The notes beneath the pieces were generated by a model, which saw nothing but the letters and a program-made list of their open reading frames with translations, did no database searches and was not told where the DNA came from. Of a stretch of DNA of 64,000 nt, positions 15,756 through 24,882 are shown one piece after another. A program made the position numbers and the translations under genes. Source of the DNA: Marisimplicoccus sp038147335 (GTDB lineage Bacteria; Bacteroidota; Bacteroidia; Flavobacteriales; Flavobacteriaceae); NCBI GenBank assembly GCA_038147335.1, contig JAYQTK010000006.1, forward strand, positions 186,001 through 250,000. Reading direction: 5' to 3'. Positions within the stretch are counted from its first letter, which is position 1. Every line of letters begins with the position of its first letter.

Positions 15756-17269
15756 TGCCCAAACATATTGAAATAATGGATACTACTCTGAGGGATGGAG
15801 AACAGACCTCAGGAGTATCATATTCACCTAAAGAGAAACTTACAATAGCAAAGCTTTTGTTGGATGATCTTAAAATTGATAGAATAGAAGTTGCCTCTGC
15901 AAGAGTATCTGAGGGAGAACTTAATTCAGTTAAGGAAATATCTAGCTGGGCAGAAAGTAATAGTAGAATAAATAGTATTGAAGTTTTAACATTTATAGAT
16001 GAAGGAAAATCTATACAATGGCTATTAGACTCAGGATGTAAAGTGCAAAATCTTTTAACCAAAGGCTCCTTAAATCATTTAAAGCACCAATTAAAGAAAA
16101 CACCTGATCAACATTTTAATGACATATCAAAAACTATTGATATTGCAGAAAAAAATTCAATAACCACTAACATATATCTTGAAGATTGGAGTAATGGAAT
16201 GAAGAATAGCAAAGATTATGTTATCGATTATTTGGATTTTTTAAAAACAAAAAATATCAAAAGAGTCTTACTTCCTGACACCCTAGGAATTTTAACTCAT
16301 TTTGAAACCTATGAATTCATAAATGAAGTAAGAAATAAATATCCAAATTTTCATATAGACTTTCATGGACATAATGACTATGATTTAAGTGTTGGAAACT
16401 CATTAGAAGCTGTTAGAGCTGGTTGTAATGGCCTTCATCTTACAATAAACGGAATGGGGGAAAGGGCTGGTAATACTCCCCTGTCAAGCGCTGTTGCAGC
16501 AATTAGAGACTTCTTGCCAGAATATAAAGTAAATGTTGAAGAGAAGAATTTATTTAAAGCAAGTAAATTAATTTCAACATTTTCTGGACAAAGTGTATCG
16601 TCTAATAAGCCAATAGTTGGCGAAAATGTATTTACGCAAACAGCTGGTGTTCACGCAGATGGTGATAATAAAAAAGATTTGTACTTCAACAACTTGAATC
16701 CAAGTAGATTTGGCAGGAAAAGAAAATATGCTCTTGGAAAGACTTCTGGAAAAGCTAATATTAAAAAGAACCTAGATGAATTAGGAATTAAACTAAATGA
16801 TGATGAACTCAGCGTTGTAACATCTAAAGTGATTGAATTAGGAGATAAAAAAGAGAAGGTTACAATTGAAGATCTTCCTTATATTATTAGTGATGTTCTT
16901 GAATATCCAACAAAAAAGAAAGACATAATAATTGAATCTTATGTTTTAACACATGCAAAGACTCTTAGACCATCTGCCTCTCTTTCATTAATTATTAATG
17001 ATGAACTTTATCAAGAAAGCTGTTCGGGTGATGGCCAGTTTGATGCATTTATGAATGCATTAAAAAAAATATACTCTAAAAGGAAAAAGGTACTTCCAAA
17101 ATTAATTGATTATGCTGTTCGTATCCCCCCAGGCAGTGATTCAGACGCATTTTGTGAAACCACTATTACTTGGGATACTGGATCAAAAAAATTTAAAACA
17201 AGAGGGCTTGATACAGATCAAACAGTATCTGCTATCAAAGCAACAGAGAAAATGTTAAATACTGAATAA
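15755..17269 (+). CDS. Second IPMS-family synthase with regulatory domain, probable citramalate synthase
   Basis: DRE-TIM condensing enzyme of 504 residues: catalytic barrel (MDTTLRDGEQTSGVSYSP, metal-binding FHGHNDYDLSVGNS, GMGERAGNTPLSSA), linker (FTQTAGVHADGD), then a C-terminal LeuA_dimer-type regulatory domain (about 385-504, with PSASLSLIIND and RGLDTDQTVSAIKA). The neighbouring leuA lacks that domain. Two roles are possible: (R)-citramalate synthase feeding isoleucine from pyruvate through LeuCDB, or a feedback-regulated second isopropylmalate synthase. Its overall divergence from the leuA next door favours citramalate, but I cannot read pyruvate versus ketoisovalerate specificity with confidence. 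It sits between leuD (1-base overlap) and leuB (2-base gap). Confidence 0.8.
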   Translation: MPKHIEIMDTTLRDGEQTSGVSYSPKEKLTIAKLLLDDLKIDRIEVASARVSEGELNSVKEISSWAESNSRINSIEVLTFIDEGKSIQWLLDSGCKVQNLLTKGSLNHLKHQLKKTPDQHFNDISKTIDIAEKNSITTNIYLEDWSNGMKNSKDYVIDYLDFLKTKNIKRVLLPDTLGILTHFETYEFINEVRNKYPNFHIDFHGHNDYDLSVGNSLEAVRAGCNGLHLTINGMGERAGNTPLSSAVAAIRDFLPEYKVNVEEKNLFKASKLISTFSGQSVSSNKPIVGENVFTQTAGVHADGDNKKDLYFNNLNPSRFGRKRKYALGKTSGKANIKKNLDELGIKLNDDELSVVTSKVIELGDKKEKVTIEDLPYIISDVLEYPTKKKDIIIESYVLTHAKTLRPSASLSLIINDELYQESCSGDGQFDAFMNALKKIYSKRKKVLPKLIDYAVRIPPGSDSDAFCETTITWDTGSKKFKTRGLDTDQTVSAIKATEKMLNTE

Positions 17270-17271
17270 TT

Positions 17272-18339
17272 ATGATTTTAAAAATAGCTGTATTATCTGG
17301 AGATGGAATTGGACCTGAAGTTACTGAACAATCTATTAAAGTACTTAAATCTTTAGGTAAAAAGTTTAATCATAAAATTGAGTTAGAAAGTGGATTAGTT
17401 GGAGCAGTTGCTATTGATAAATACAATGATCCCTATCCAGATGAAACTCATCAAGTATGTCTAAACTCAGATGCAATTCTTTTTGGTGCGATTGGCGATC
17501 CTAAATATGATAATGATCCAAAAGCTAAGGTAAGACCTGAACAAGGTTTACTCAAAATGAGAAAGAAGCTAGGACTATATGCAAACCTCCGTCCTACAAA
17601 GGTCTTTGAATCCTTATTAGAGATGTCACCAATTAAAGAAGAAAGAATATCTGGAACTGATATCCTTTTTGTTAGAGAATTAACCGGAGGTATTTACTTT
17701 GGAGAAAGAGGTAGAAAGGATAATGATAATTTTGCATTTGACACATGTGAATATAATAGAGATGAAATTATTAGGATTGCAAAAATAGGATTTGAGTATG
17801 CACAGAAAAGATCAAGTAAGTTATGTTGTGTTGATAAAGCAAATGTTCTTGAAACATCAAGACTTTGGAGAGAAACAGTTCAAAGTATGGAAAAAAACTA
17901 TCCAAATATAGAGGTCTCATATGAATTTGTAGATGCTGTTGCTATGAGATTAGTTCAATGGCCAAATTCATATGATGTATTGATTACTTCAAATCTTTTT
18001 GGTGATATTTTAACAGATGAAGCTTCAGTCATTTCTGGGTCAATGGGGCTTATGCCATCTGCCTCAGTTGGTTCTGAAAACGCTCTATATGAGCCAATTC
18101 ATGGCTCTTACCCAGAGGCAGCAGGAAAAAATATTGCAAATCCAATTGCTTCAATTTTATCTCTTTCAATGATGCTAGATCATTCATTTAATTTGAAAAA
18201 AGAATCAGAAATAATCAATAAAGCAGTTGAAGAATCTCTTAAAAATAAATATGTAACACCTGACCTGAGCTCAGGTAAAAACTCATTCTCAACAGATCAA
18301 GTTGGTGACTATATAGTAGATTTTATTGAAAAAAATTAG
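17272..18339 (+). CDS. leuB: 3-isopropylmalate dehydrogenase
   Basis: NAD-dependent oxidative decarboxylation of 3-isopropylmalate to 2-ketoisocaproate; related enzymes also take methylmalate from the citramalate route. 355 residues. Landmarks: GDGIGPEVTEQSIKVL, substrate-binding ANLRPTKVFESLLEMSP, FVRELTGGIYFGERGR, and the NAD-binding PIHGSYPEAAGKNIANP. It ends the plus-strand leu run and meets the minus-strand gapN-like gene tail to tail with a 4-base overlap, so no terminator fits between them. Confidence 0.96.
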   Translation: MILKIAVLSGDGIGPEVTEQSIKVLKSLGKKFNHKIELESGLVGAVAIDKYNDPYPDETHQVCLNSDAILFGAIGDPKYDNDPKAKVRPEQGLLKMRKKLGLYANLRPTKVFESLLEMSPIKEERISGTDILFVRELTGGIYFGERGRKDNDNFAFDTCEYNRDEIIRIAKIGFEYAQKRSSKLCCVDKANVLETSRLWRETVQSMEKNYPNIEVSYEFVDAVAMRLVQWPNSYDVLITSNLFGDILTDEASVISGSMGLMPSASVGSENALYEPIHGSYPEAAGKNIANPIASILSLSMMLDHSFNLKKESEIINKAVEESLKNKYVTPDLSSGKNSFSTDQVGDYIVDFIEKN

Positions 18340-19913
18340 AGTATATAGTCTGTAGAAATAAAATTAGAGTCATTGGAGTCTAACAGTTTTTTAAGTATCC
18401 TGTTATTATGAATATTATCTTTTGAAGCTACAAAAGTTCTAATAGAAAATGCTCTTAAAGCATCGTGAACACTTAAAGTACTTACAGCAGAATTTTTTCT
18501 ACCTGTAAAAGGATAGATATCTGGACCTCTTTGACATGAGCTATTAAGGTTAACTCTACATACTAAGTTTGCAAGAGTATCAATAAGCGGGCCTAGTTGT
18601 TTTGTATCACTTCCAAAAAGACTTACTTGTTGACCATATTCTGAATTTGCCATATCATCAAGAGGCTCATCTATATCCTTAAATGAAATTACTGGAATTA
18701 CAGGTCCAAACTGTTCTTCCTCGTATACTCTCATATTTTGGTTTACAGGATATAATATTGCAGGGAAACAATAGTTTTCAGTGACTTGTCCACCTTTTTT
18801 ATTAACTATTGATGCACCTTTAGAGACTGCGTCATCAATTAAATCTCTTATATATTTTGGTTTGGATGGTTCAGGCAAGGGTGTTAAAAAAGAATCTTCT
18901 TCCCATGGCATTCCAAATTTTAAATCATCAACCGCTTGTGCAAACTTCTTATTAAATTCATCTACTATTGATTCATGAACATATAAAACTTTAAGTGCTG
19001 TACATCTTTGGCCATTATATGACAGACAACCTGAAATACATTCTTGAATAGTTAAGTCAAGGTCAGCGTCTGGCAATATAATACCAGGATTTTTTGCTTC
19101 TAGTCCTAAAACAAGTCTAAGCCTATTTTTATTAGGATGCTGATCTTGTAGTGCAACAGCAGATGAACTATGTCCAATTAGTGCAAGAACATCAACATAA
19201 CCTGTTTGCATTATAGGAGGACATATTTTTCTTCCTCTTCCAAAGAGGATATTAACTACCCCAGGAGGAAAACATTCTTTGAAGGCATTTAACAAAGGAG
19301 CGATTAAAAGGACTCCATGCTTTGCAGGTTTAAAAATAGTTGTATTACCCATTAGAATAGCCGGTATTAGCAAACAAAAAGTTTCGTTTAATGGATAATT
19401 ATATGGCCCTAAACATAAAACAACTCCTAAAGGACCCCTTCTAATATGTGCATGAATACCTGAATCTTTCTCAAATCTAGCAGAAGATCTATCAATCTTT
19501 TTGTATTCATTAATTGTATCATAAATATAGTCTACTGTTCTATCAAACTCTTTTTCAGAGTCTTTTTTGTTTTTTCCTATCTCCCACATTAAAAGGTTAA
19601 CTACAACTTCTCTATGTTCCTGCATTTTATCCGCAAACCTCTTCATACACTTAAGTCTGTCCCTAACCTTCATAGTAGGCCATTTACCTTGACCTCTATC
19701 AAACGCTTTTTTAGCTGATTCTAGAGCCTCTAATGCGGATTCTGAGTCCATGTCAGGTATTGAACCTAGAAGTGTTTTAGAATATGGTTTGTTAGGGTCA
19801 GAGCTTATTGTTGAATAAACTTCTGAAGTATCTCCATCCCATTTTTTTAATTTTCCACCCACAAGATACTCCCTGCAGTTTAATTGATCTACTTTAATAG
19901 TTTTTGTTGACAT
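18336..19913 (-). CDS. gapN: NADP-dependent glyceraldehyde-3-phosphate dehydrogenase-like aldehyde dehydrogenase
   Basis: ALDH-superfamily protein of 525 residues. The closest resemblance I recognise is non-phosphorylating GapN: GPYNYPLNETFCLLIPAI, GNTTIFKPAKHG, and the catalytic Cys region SYNGQRCTALKVLYVH. This enzyme oxidises glyceraldehyde-3-phosphate to 3-phosphoglycerate, making NADPH. Residue-level NADP and substrate specificity are inferred from resemblance only, and another aldehyde substrate is possible. It follows ilvA by 5 bases and so is the last gene of the ilv run, where NADPH is consumed by IlvC. It overlaps leuB by 4 bases at the convergent end. Confidence 0.72.
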   Translation of the reverse strand: MSTKTIKVDQLNCREYLVGGKLKKWDGDTSEVYSTISSDPNKPYSKTLLGSIPDMDSESALEALESAKKAFDRGQGKWPTMKVRDRLKCMKRFADKMQEHREVVVNLLMWEIGKNKKDSEKEFDRTVDYIYDTINEYKKIDRSSARFEKDSGIHAHIRRGPLGVVLCLGPYNYPLNETFCLLIPAILMGNTTIFKPAKHGVLLIAPLLNAFKECFPPGVVNILFGRGRKICPPIMQTGYVDVLALIGHSSSAVALQDQHPNKNRLRLVLGLEAKNPGIILPDADLDLTIQECISGCLSYNGQRCTALKVLYVHESIVDEFNKKFAQAVDDLKFGMPWEEDSFLTPLPEPSKPKYIRDLIDDAVSKGASIVNKKGGQVTENYCFPAILYPVNQNMRVYEEEQFGPVIPVISFKDIDEPLDDMANSEYGQQVSLFGSDTKQLGPLIDTLANLVCRVNLNSSCQRGPDIYPFTGRKNSAVSTLSVHDALRAFSIRTFVASKDNIHNNRILKKLLDSNDSNFISTDYIL

Positions 19914-19918
19914 ATATT

Positions 19919-21166
19919 TTAAATTAAAAAACGAAGAGTTTCTGGTTTTTCGTTTAAATACTCTCCAAAGAAACCATTTTCTTTCATCTTTTTTACTAAA
20001 TCATTTAAATCTTTAGAAAATTTTAACTCAATACCTACGATTGCTGTTCCATTTTCTCTGTTATTTTTTTTGACATATTCAAAAAAGGTAATATCATCAT
20101 TTTTACCAAGTACATTGTTTACAAATTCTTTAAGTGCACCTGCTCTTTGAGGAAACTTAACAATGAAATAATGTTTAAGATTAGAATAAAATAATGCCCT
20201 CTCTCTTATCTCTGCCATCCTTGTAAAATCATTATTTCCTCCACAAATTAATACACCAACATTTTTACCCTTAAACATTTTGTTGTTTAACTCAAGTGCT
20301 GATATTCCTATTGCACCTGCAGGCTCAACCACTATTCCATCTTTGTTATAAAGATCTAGTATAGTTTGACAGATTTTACCTTCAGGAACTAATAAAATTT
20401 CATCTAAATAGTTTTTACAAATATCAAAAGGAATTTTACCAATTTTTTTTATTGAGACCCCATCAACAAAGTTATCAATAGAGTCTAGTTTAATAATTTT
20501 TCCATCTTTTAAAGACTTACTCATTGCAGGAGCTCCTTCTGCCTCAACACCAATAATCTTTGTTTTGGGAGACAATTCTTTAAACACAGTAATTATTCCA
20601 GAAATTAAACCTCCTCCACCAACTGGAACAATCAAATAATCAAAATGCTTATCAACTTGATCTAGAATTTCTAATCCTATAGTTCCTTGACCTTCAATAA
20701 CATTAACATCATCAAATGCATGAACAAATAAATCTTTGTCAGTATTTTGCTTTTGAGCTTCATATTGGGCATCGTCAAAATTGTCTCCGATTAATATAAT
20801 TTCAACATATTCACCTCCAAAAATTTTAACCCTTTCAATTTTTTGTTTTGGAGTTGTAACAGGCATATAAATTTTTCCATAAATTTTTAGCTTATTACAT
20901 GAATATGCAAAACCCTGAGCATGATTACCAGCACTTGCACAAACTAATGTTTTATTCTTTAGATAGTCAGAATCAATGGATCTAATTTTATTAAAAGCAC
21001 CACGAATTTTAAAAGATCTAACTTGCTGAAGATCTTCTCGTTTTAAGTATATTTTACAATTTAGATCATTTGAAAGTCTCTCATTTATAACTAAAGGAGT
21101 TAAAACTGAGACACCTTGAAGATTTTCAGAAGCATTCCTAACTCCTTTTAAATCAGGGAGTTGCAT
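19919..21166 (-). CDS. ilvA: Threonine dehydratase (biosynthetic)
   Basis: PLP enzyme converting threonine to 2-ketobutyrate, the classical entry to isoleucine. 415 residues. The PLP lysine motif is VRSFKIRGAFNKI, the phosphate loop VPVGGGGLISG, and the C-terminal 80 or so residues form one ACT-like regulatory domain (KHYFIVKFPQRAGALKEFV), compared with two in E. coli IlvA. It lies 3 bases after ilvC. With the citramalate-type synthase at 15755 the organism would have two ways to make 2-ketobutyrate. Catabolic TdcB is shorter and lacks the ACT domain, which argues for the biosynthetic form. Confidence 0.93.
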   Translation of the reverse strand: MQLPDLKGVRNASENLQGVSVLTPLVINERLSNDLNCKIYLKREDLQQVRSFKIRGAFNKIRSIDSDYLKNKTLVCASAGNHAQGFAYSCNKLKIYGKIYMPVTTPKQKIERVKIFGGEYVEIILIGDNFDDAQYEAQKQNTDKDLFVHAFDDVNVIEGQGTIGLEILDQVDKHFDYLIVPVGGGGLISGIITVFKELSPKTKIIGVEAEGAPAMSKSLKDGKIIKLDSIDNFVDGVSIKKIGKIPFDICKNYLDEILLVPEGKICQTILDLYNKDGIVVEPAGAIGISALELNNKMFKGKNVGVLICGGNNDFTRMAEIRERALFYSNLKHYFIVKFPQRAGALKEFVNNVLGKNDDITFFEYVKKNNRENGTAIVGIELKFSKDLNDLVKKMKENGFFGEYLNEKPETLRFLI

Positions 21167-21169
21167 TTA

Positions 21170-22642
21170 TTAAACAGATTTCATTGAAGTCATGTACTGC
21201 CTAAGTTCATCACCAATTATTTCAATTGAGTGGTATCTAATTGATTCGTTAATCTCAATTAATTTTTTATTATCAACAGAGCTAGAACTCTTACTTATTG
21301 AGTCTGAACCAATTATGTCAGTTTCTACTTTATCAAAGAATTTAGAGAGTAGAGGAATTGCATCATTATTAAAAAGATAGCATCCATATTCTGCAGTATC
21401 AGAAATAATATTATTCATTTCGTATAATTTTTTTCTGGAAACTAGATTAGCTATAAGTGGAAGCTCATGAAGAGATTCATAGTAAGCAGACTCTTCTTTT
21501 ATACCTGCTTCAACCATTGTCTCGAACGCTAACTCTACACCTGCCTTAACAAGTGCTATCATTAAAATTCCATTATCAAAATATTCTTGCTCAGAAATTT
21601 CATCTGATGTCGGATCTGTCTTTTCAAAATCAGTCTTACTTGTTTCTTCTCTCCAACTTAAAAGTTCTTTATCATCATTCTCCCAATCCTTCATCATAGT
21701 CTCGGAAAATTTACCTGATAAGACATTATCCATATGCTTAATAAATAATGGAGATAATATTTCTTTAAGTTCCTCAGATAATTCAAATGCTTTAACTTTT
21801 GCAGAATTTGATAATCTGTCCATCATATTTGTTATACCTCCATGCTTTAAAGCTTCTGTAACAGTCTCCCATCCATATTGAATAAGTTTTGCAGAATAGC
21901 TAGGTTCAATTCCGAGTTCTTTCATTTTATTAAAACACAGGATTGATCCTGTTTGGAGCATTCCACATAATATTGTTTGCTCACCCATTAAATCAGATTT
22001 AACTTCAGCAACAAAAGATGATTCTAAAACTCCTGCTTTATCAGATCCGAGAGATACCGCATATGCTTTTGCTGCATCAAAACCAATTCCATTAGTATCA
22101 TTTTCAGGATGAACAGCAATAAGTGTAGGAACTCCAAAACCTCTTAGGTACTCTTCTCTTACCTCAGATCCTGGAGATTTTGGTGCGACCATAATAACAG
22201 TTATATCTTCTCTAACTTTAATACCCTCTTCTACTATGTTAAATCCATGAGAATAAGAGAGAATAGAGTTTTTTTTCATTAATGGCATAAGTTGTTCAAC
22301 AACTGGAGTATGGTTTTTATCTGGGGTCAAATTTATTACCAAGTCAGAATTTGGTATTATTTCTTCGAAATTACCAACATTAAAGTTATTTGTACTTGCA
22401 TTAACAAATGATTGTCTTTTTGAATCAATAGATGACTGCCTAAGAGCATACGAAATATCAAGACCAGAATCTCTCATATTAAGGCCTTGATGTAAACCTT
22501 GCGCACCACAACCAACTATAGCTATTTTTTTATTCTTGAGAAATTCCACTCCATCACTAAATTCAGATGAGCTCATAAATCTACATTTTCCTAATTGCAT
22601 TAGTTTCTCTCTAAATGATAGAGTGTTAAAGTAATTTTTCAT
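21170..22642 (-). CDS. ilvC: Ketol-acid reductoisomerase, long class II form
   Basis: NADPH-dependent isomeroreductase converting acetolactate and acetohydroxybutyrate to dihydroxy acids in valine/leucine and isoleucine synthesis. 490 residues identifies the long class II type found in enterobacteria, plants and Bacteroidota, with a duplicated helical knotted domain. The Rossmann motif is VGCGAQGLHQGLNMRDSG. KSDLMGEQTILCG carries metal-binding Asp/Glu residues. It starts 5 bases after ilvN and is 3 bases before ilvA. Full length with no defects seen. Confidence 0.96.
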   Translation of the reverse strand: MKNYFNTLSFREKLMQLGKCRFMSSSEFSDGVEFLKNKKIAIVGCGAQGLHQGLNMRDSGLDISYALRQSSIDSKRQSFVNASTNNFNVGNFEEIIPNSDLVINLTPDKNHTPVVEQLMPLMKKNSILSYSHGFNIVEEGIKVREDITVIMVAPKSPGSEVREEYLRGFGVPTLIAVHPENDTNGIGFDAAKAYAVSLGSDKAGVLESSFVAEVKSDLMGEQTILCGMLQTGSILCFNKMKELGIEPSYSAKLIQYGWETVTEALKHGGITNMMDRLSNSAKVKAFELSEELKEILSPLFIKHMDNVLSGKFSETMMKDWENDDKELLSWREETSKTDFEKTDPTSDEISEQEYFDNGILMIALVKAGVELAFETMVEAGIKEESAYYESLHELPLIANLVSRKKLYEMNNIISDTAEYGCYLFNNDAIPLLSKFFDKVETDIIGSDSISKSSSSVDNKKLIEINESIRYHSIEIIGDELRQYMTSMKSV

Positions 22643-22647
22643 TGTTT

Positions 22648-23181
22648 TTATTTTTGGTTTTTAAAAGTATTTAAAATTTCTGAGATTCCCATCTTTTCTT
22701 TACTTACAGCTATTCTTCCAGATCTAGTAAATTGAAGAAGCCCAAAAGGCGCAAGATCTTTATAAAGTTTTTCAGTATCTTCTCTAAATCCAGTCTTTTC
22801 AATCACAAAAAACTCTGTATTTACTGTAACAATTCTTGCATTAGAATCTTTAATTATGTTTTGTATGTGTCTCTCTTCGAATAATGCAGATGACTTCATT
22901 TTATATAAGGCAGATTCTTGAAATATTGTTTCATCATCTCTATGGTAAAAAGCTTTTATTACTTCGACCTGTTTCTCAATTTGCTTAATCACCCTTTCTA
23001 CGCCAGATTTTGTCATTTTTACAACTATAATAAATCGATATACATTTTTTATTTCAGATTCTGATGTTGTAAAACTTTCAATGTTTATGTGCCTTTTTAG
23101 AAAAATTGCTGAAATTCTATGAAGAAGACCAACATTATTTTCAGTGTAAACGGATACAGTATAATTTTTTCTTTTTTCCAT
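22648..23181 (-). CDS. ilvN: Acetolactate synthase small (regulatory) subunit
   Basis: Regulatory partner of IlvB, binding valine through an N-terminal ACT domain (YTVSVYTENNVGLLHRISAIF). 177 residues including the second ALS_ss C-terminal half (residues about 85-177), so it is the two-domain type and longer than the ~90-residue E. coli IlvN. It begins one base after ilvB and precedes ilvC by 5 bases. Confidence 0.93.
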   Translation of the reverse strand: MEKRKNYTVSVYTENNVGLLHRISAIFLKRHINIESFTTSESEIKNVYRFIIVVKMTKSGVERVIKQIEKQVEVIKAFYHRDDETIFQESALYKMKSSALFEERHIQNIIKDSNARIVTVNTEFFVIEKTGFREDTEKLYKDLAPFGLLQFTRSGRIAVSKEKMGISEILNTFKNQK

Positions 23182-23182
23182 T

Positions 23183-24877
23183 TTAATCTAGCCTAATATC
23201 TGAAACAGAAGCTCCAGAGGGAATCATTGGGAATACATTATCTTCTTTTTCCACACAAACTTCAAGAACATATGGTTTTTTGGACTTAATCATTCTCTCA
23301 ACAGCAGGTTTTAAGTCTTTTCTATTCTTTACTCTTTCAGAATCAATATAATAGCCTTTAGCAATTGTAACAAAGTCAGGATTTATCATTTCAGTTGAGG
23401 CATACCTTTTATCAAAGAACAATTGTTGCCACTGTCTAACCATTCCAAGAAAATCATTATTTAAAATAACAATCTTTACAGGAATTTGAAGTTGAAAAAT
23501 TGTTCCAAGCTCTTGAATGGTCATTTGATAACCACCATCACCAATTACTGCAACAACTTCTCTTTCCATTGCTCCCATTTTAGCTCCCATCGCAGCAGGA
23601 AGAGCAAATCCCATAGTACCAAGGCCTCCAGATGTAATATTACTCTTTGATTTTATAAAATTAGCATATCTACATGCTACCATTTGGTGCTGTCCAACAT
23701 CTGTGACAATAATCGCATCACCGTTAGTAAATTCATTTATGGCAATAATTGACTCTCCCATAGTTAGTCCTTTTTTATTTGGACTTAAATCTGATTTAAT
23801 TACTTTATCAAACTCAATTTTCATTAAATCATCAAATTTTGAAATCCATTTTTTATGGGATCTTTTATCTATTTTATTGGTAATCATTTGAAGAGATTCT
23901 TTACAGTTACCAATTACCGGTACATCAACCTTTATATTCTTATCAACCTCTGCAGGATCAATTTCAAGATGTATAACTTTAGCTTGAGATGCATATGAAC
24001 TGGGGTCACCAGTAACACGATCATCAAATCTCATCCCAACAGCAATCAAAAGATCACACTTATTAGTCAGAATGTTAGGTCCATAATTTCCATGCATACC
24101 CACCATACCAACATTTAACTCATGTGAAGTTGGTAAAGCTGACAAACCAAGAATTGTCCATGCTGCAGGAATCCCACTTTTTTCAACAAAATTTTTAAAT
24201 TCTTCTTCAGCGTTTCCTAGGATTACCCCTTGCCCCCATACAATCAATGGCTTTTTTGCTTGATTAATTAGCTTTACAGCATGATCTATCGAATCATCAT
24301 TAACTTCAGGATAAGGAATATAGCTTCTAATTCCATTACATTTTTTATAATCATATTCAAAAAGCTCAAATTGCGCATCTTTTGTAATGTCAATCAATAC
24401 AGGACCTGGTCTACCAGATTTTGCAATATAAAATGCTTTCGCAAAGATTTCAGGTATTTCTGATGCCTTAGTTATTTGATAATTCCATTTTGTAACTGGC
24501 ATTGAAATCCCAATAATATCAGTTTCTTGAAAAGCATCTGAGCCTAAAAGATGAGACGGTACTTGACCGGTTATACATACAACAGGTGTTGAATCTATTT
24601 GAGCATCTGCAATACCAGTAACAAGATTAGTTGCACCAGGACCAGATGTAGCAATTGCAACCCCTACTCTACCAGAGGATCTTGCATATCCCTGAGCTGC
24701 ATGAATAGCACCTTGCTCGTGTCTAGCAAGAACATGTTTTAGCTTATCTTGAAATTTATAAAACTCATCGTATACAGGCATTATAGCACCTCCAGGATAT
24801 CCCCAGACAAGGTCTACTCCCTCATTTAATAAACAATGGATTACAGCTTCAGCACCACTAATTTTTTTATTTTTCAT
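23183..24877 (-). CDS. ilvB: Acetolactate synthase large (catalytic) subunit
   Basis: Thiamine-diphosphate enzyme that makes acetolactate and acetohydroxybutyrate. 564 residues in three domains: N-terminal PYR with VWGYPGGAIMPVYDEF and the catalytic Glu in ARHEQGAIHAA; central FAD-binding fold; C-terminal PP with the ThDP/Mg motif VIGDGGYQMTIQELGT...ILNND. VRQWQQLFF near residue 470 is typical of acetohydroxyacid synthases rather than pyruvate oxidases. It starts 5 bases after ilvD, and ilvN follows at one base. Confidence 0.96.
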   Translation of the reverse strand: MKNKKISGAEAVIHCLLNEGVDLVWGYPGGAIMPVYDEFYKFQDKLKHVLARHEQGAIHAAQGYARSSGRVGVAIATSGPGATNLVTGIADAQIDSTPVVCITGQVPSHLLGSDAFQETDIIGISMPVTKWNYQITKASEIPEIFAKAFYIAKSGRPGPVLIDITKDAQFELFEYDYKKCNGIRSYIPYPEVNDDSIDHAVKLINQAKKPLIVWGQGVILGNAEEEFKNFVEKSGIPAAWTILGLSALPTSHELNVGMVGMHGNYGPNILTNKCDLLIAVGMRFDDRVTGDPSSYASQAKVIHLEIDPAEVDKNIKVDVPVIGNCKESLQMITNKIDKRSHKKWISKFDDLMKIEFDKVIKSDLSPNKKGLTMGESIIAINEFTNGDAIIVTDVGQHQMVACRYANFIKSKSNITSGGLGTMGFALPAAMGAKMGAMEREVVAVIGDGGYQMTIQELGTIFQLQIPVKIVILNNDFLGMVRQWQQLFFDKRYASTEMINPDFVTIAKGYYIDSERVKNRKDLKPAVERMIKSKKPYVLEVCVEKEDNVFPMIPSGASVSDIRLD

Positions 24878-24882
24878 ATTAA

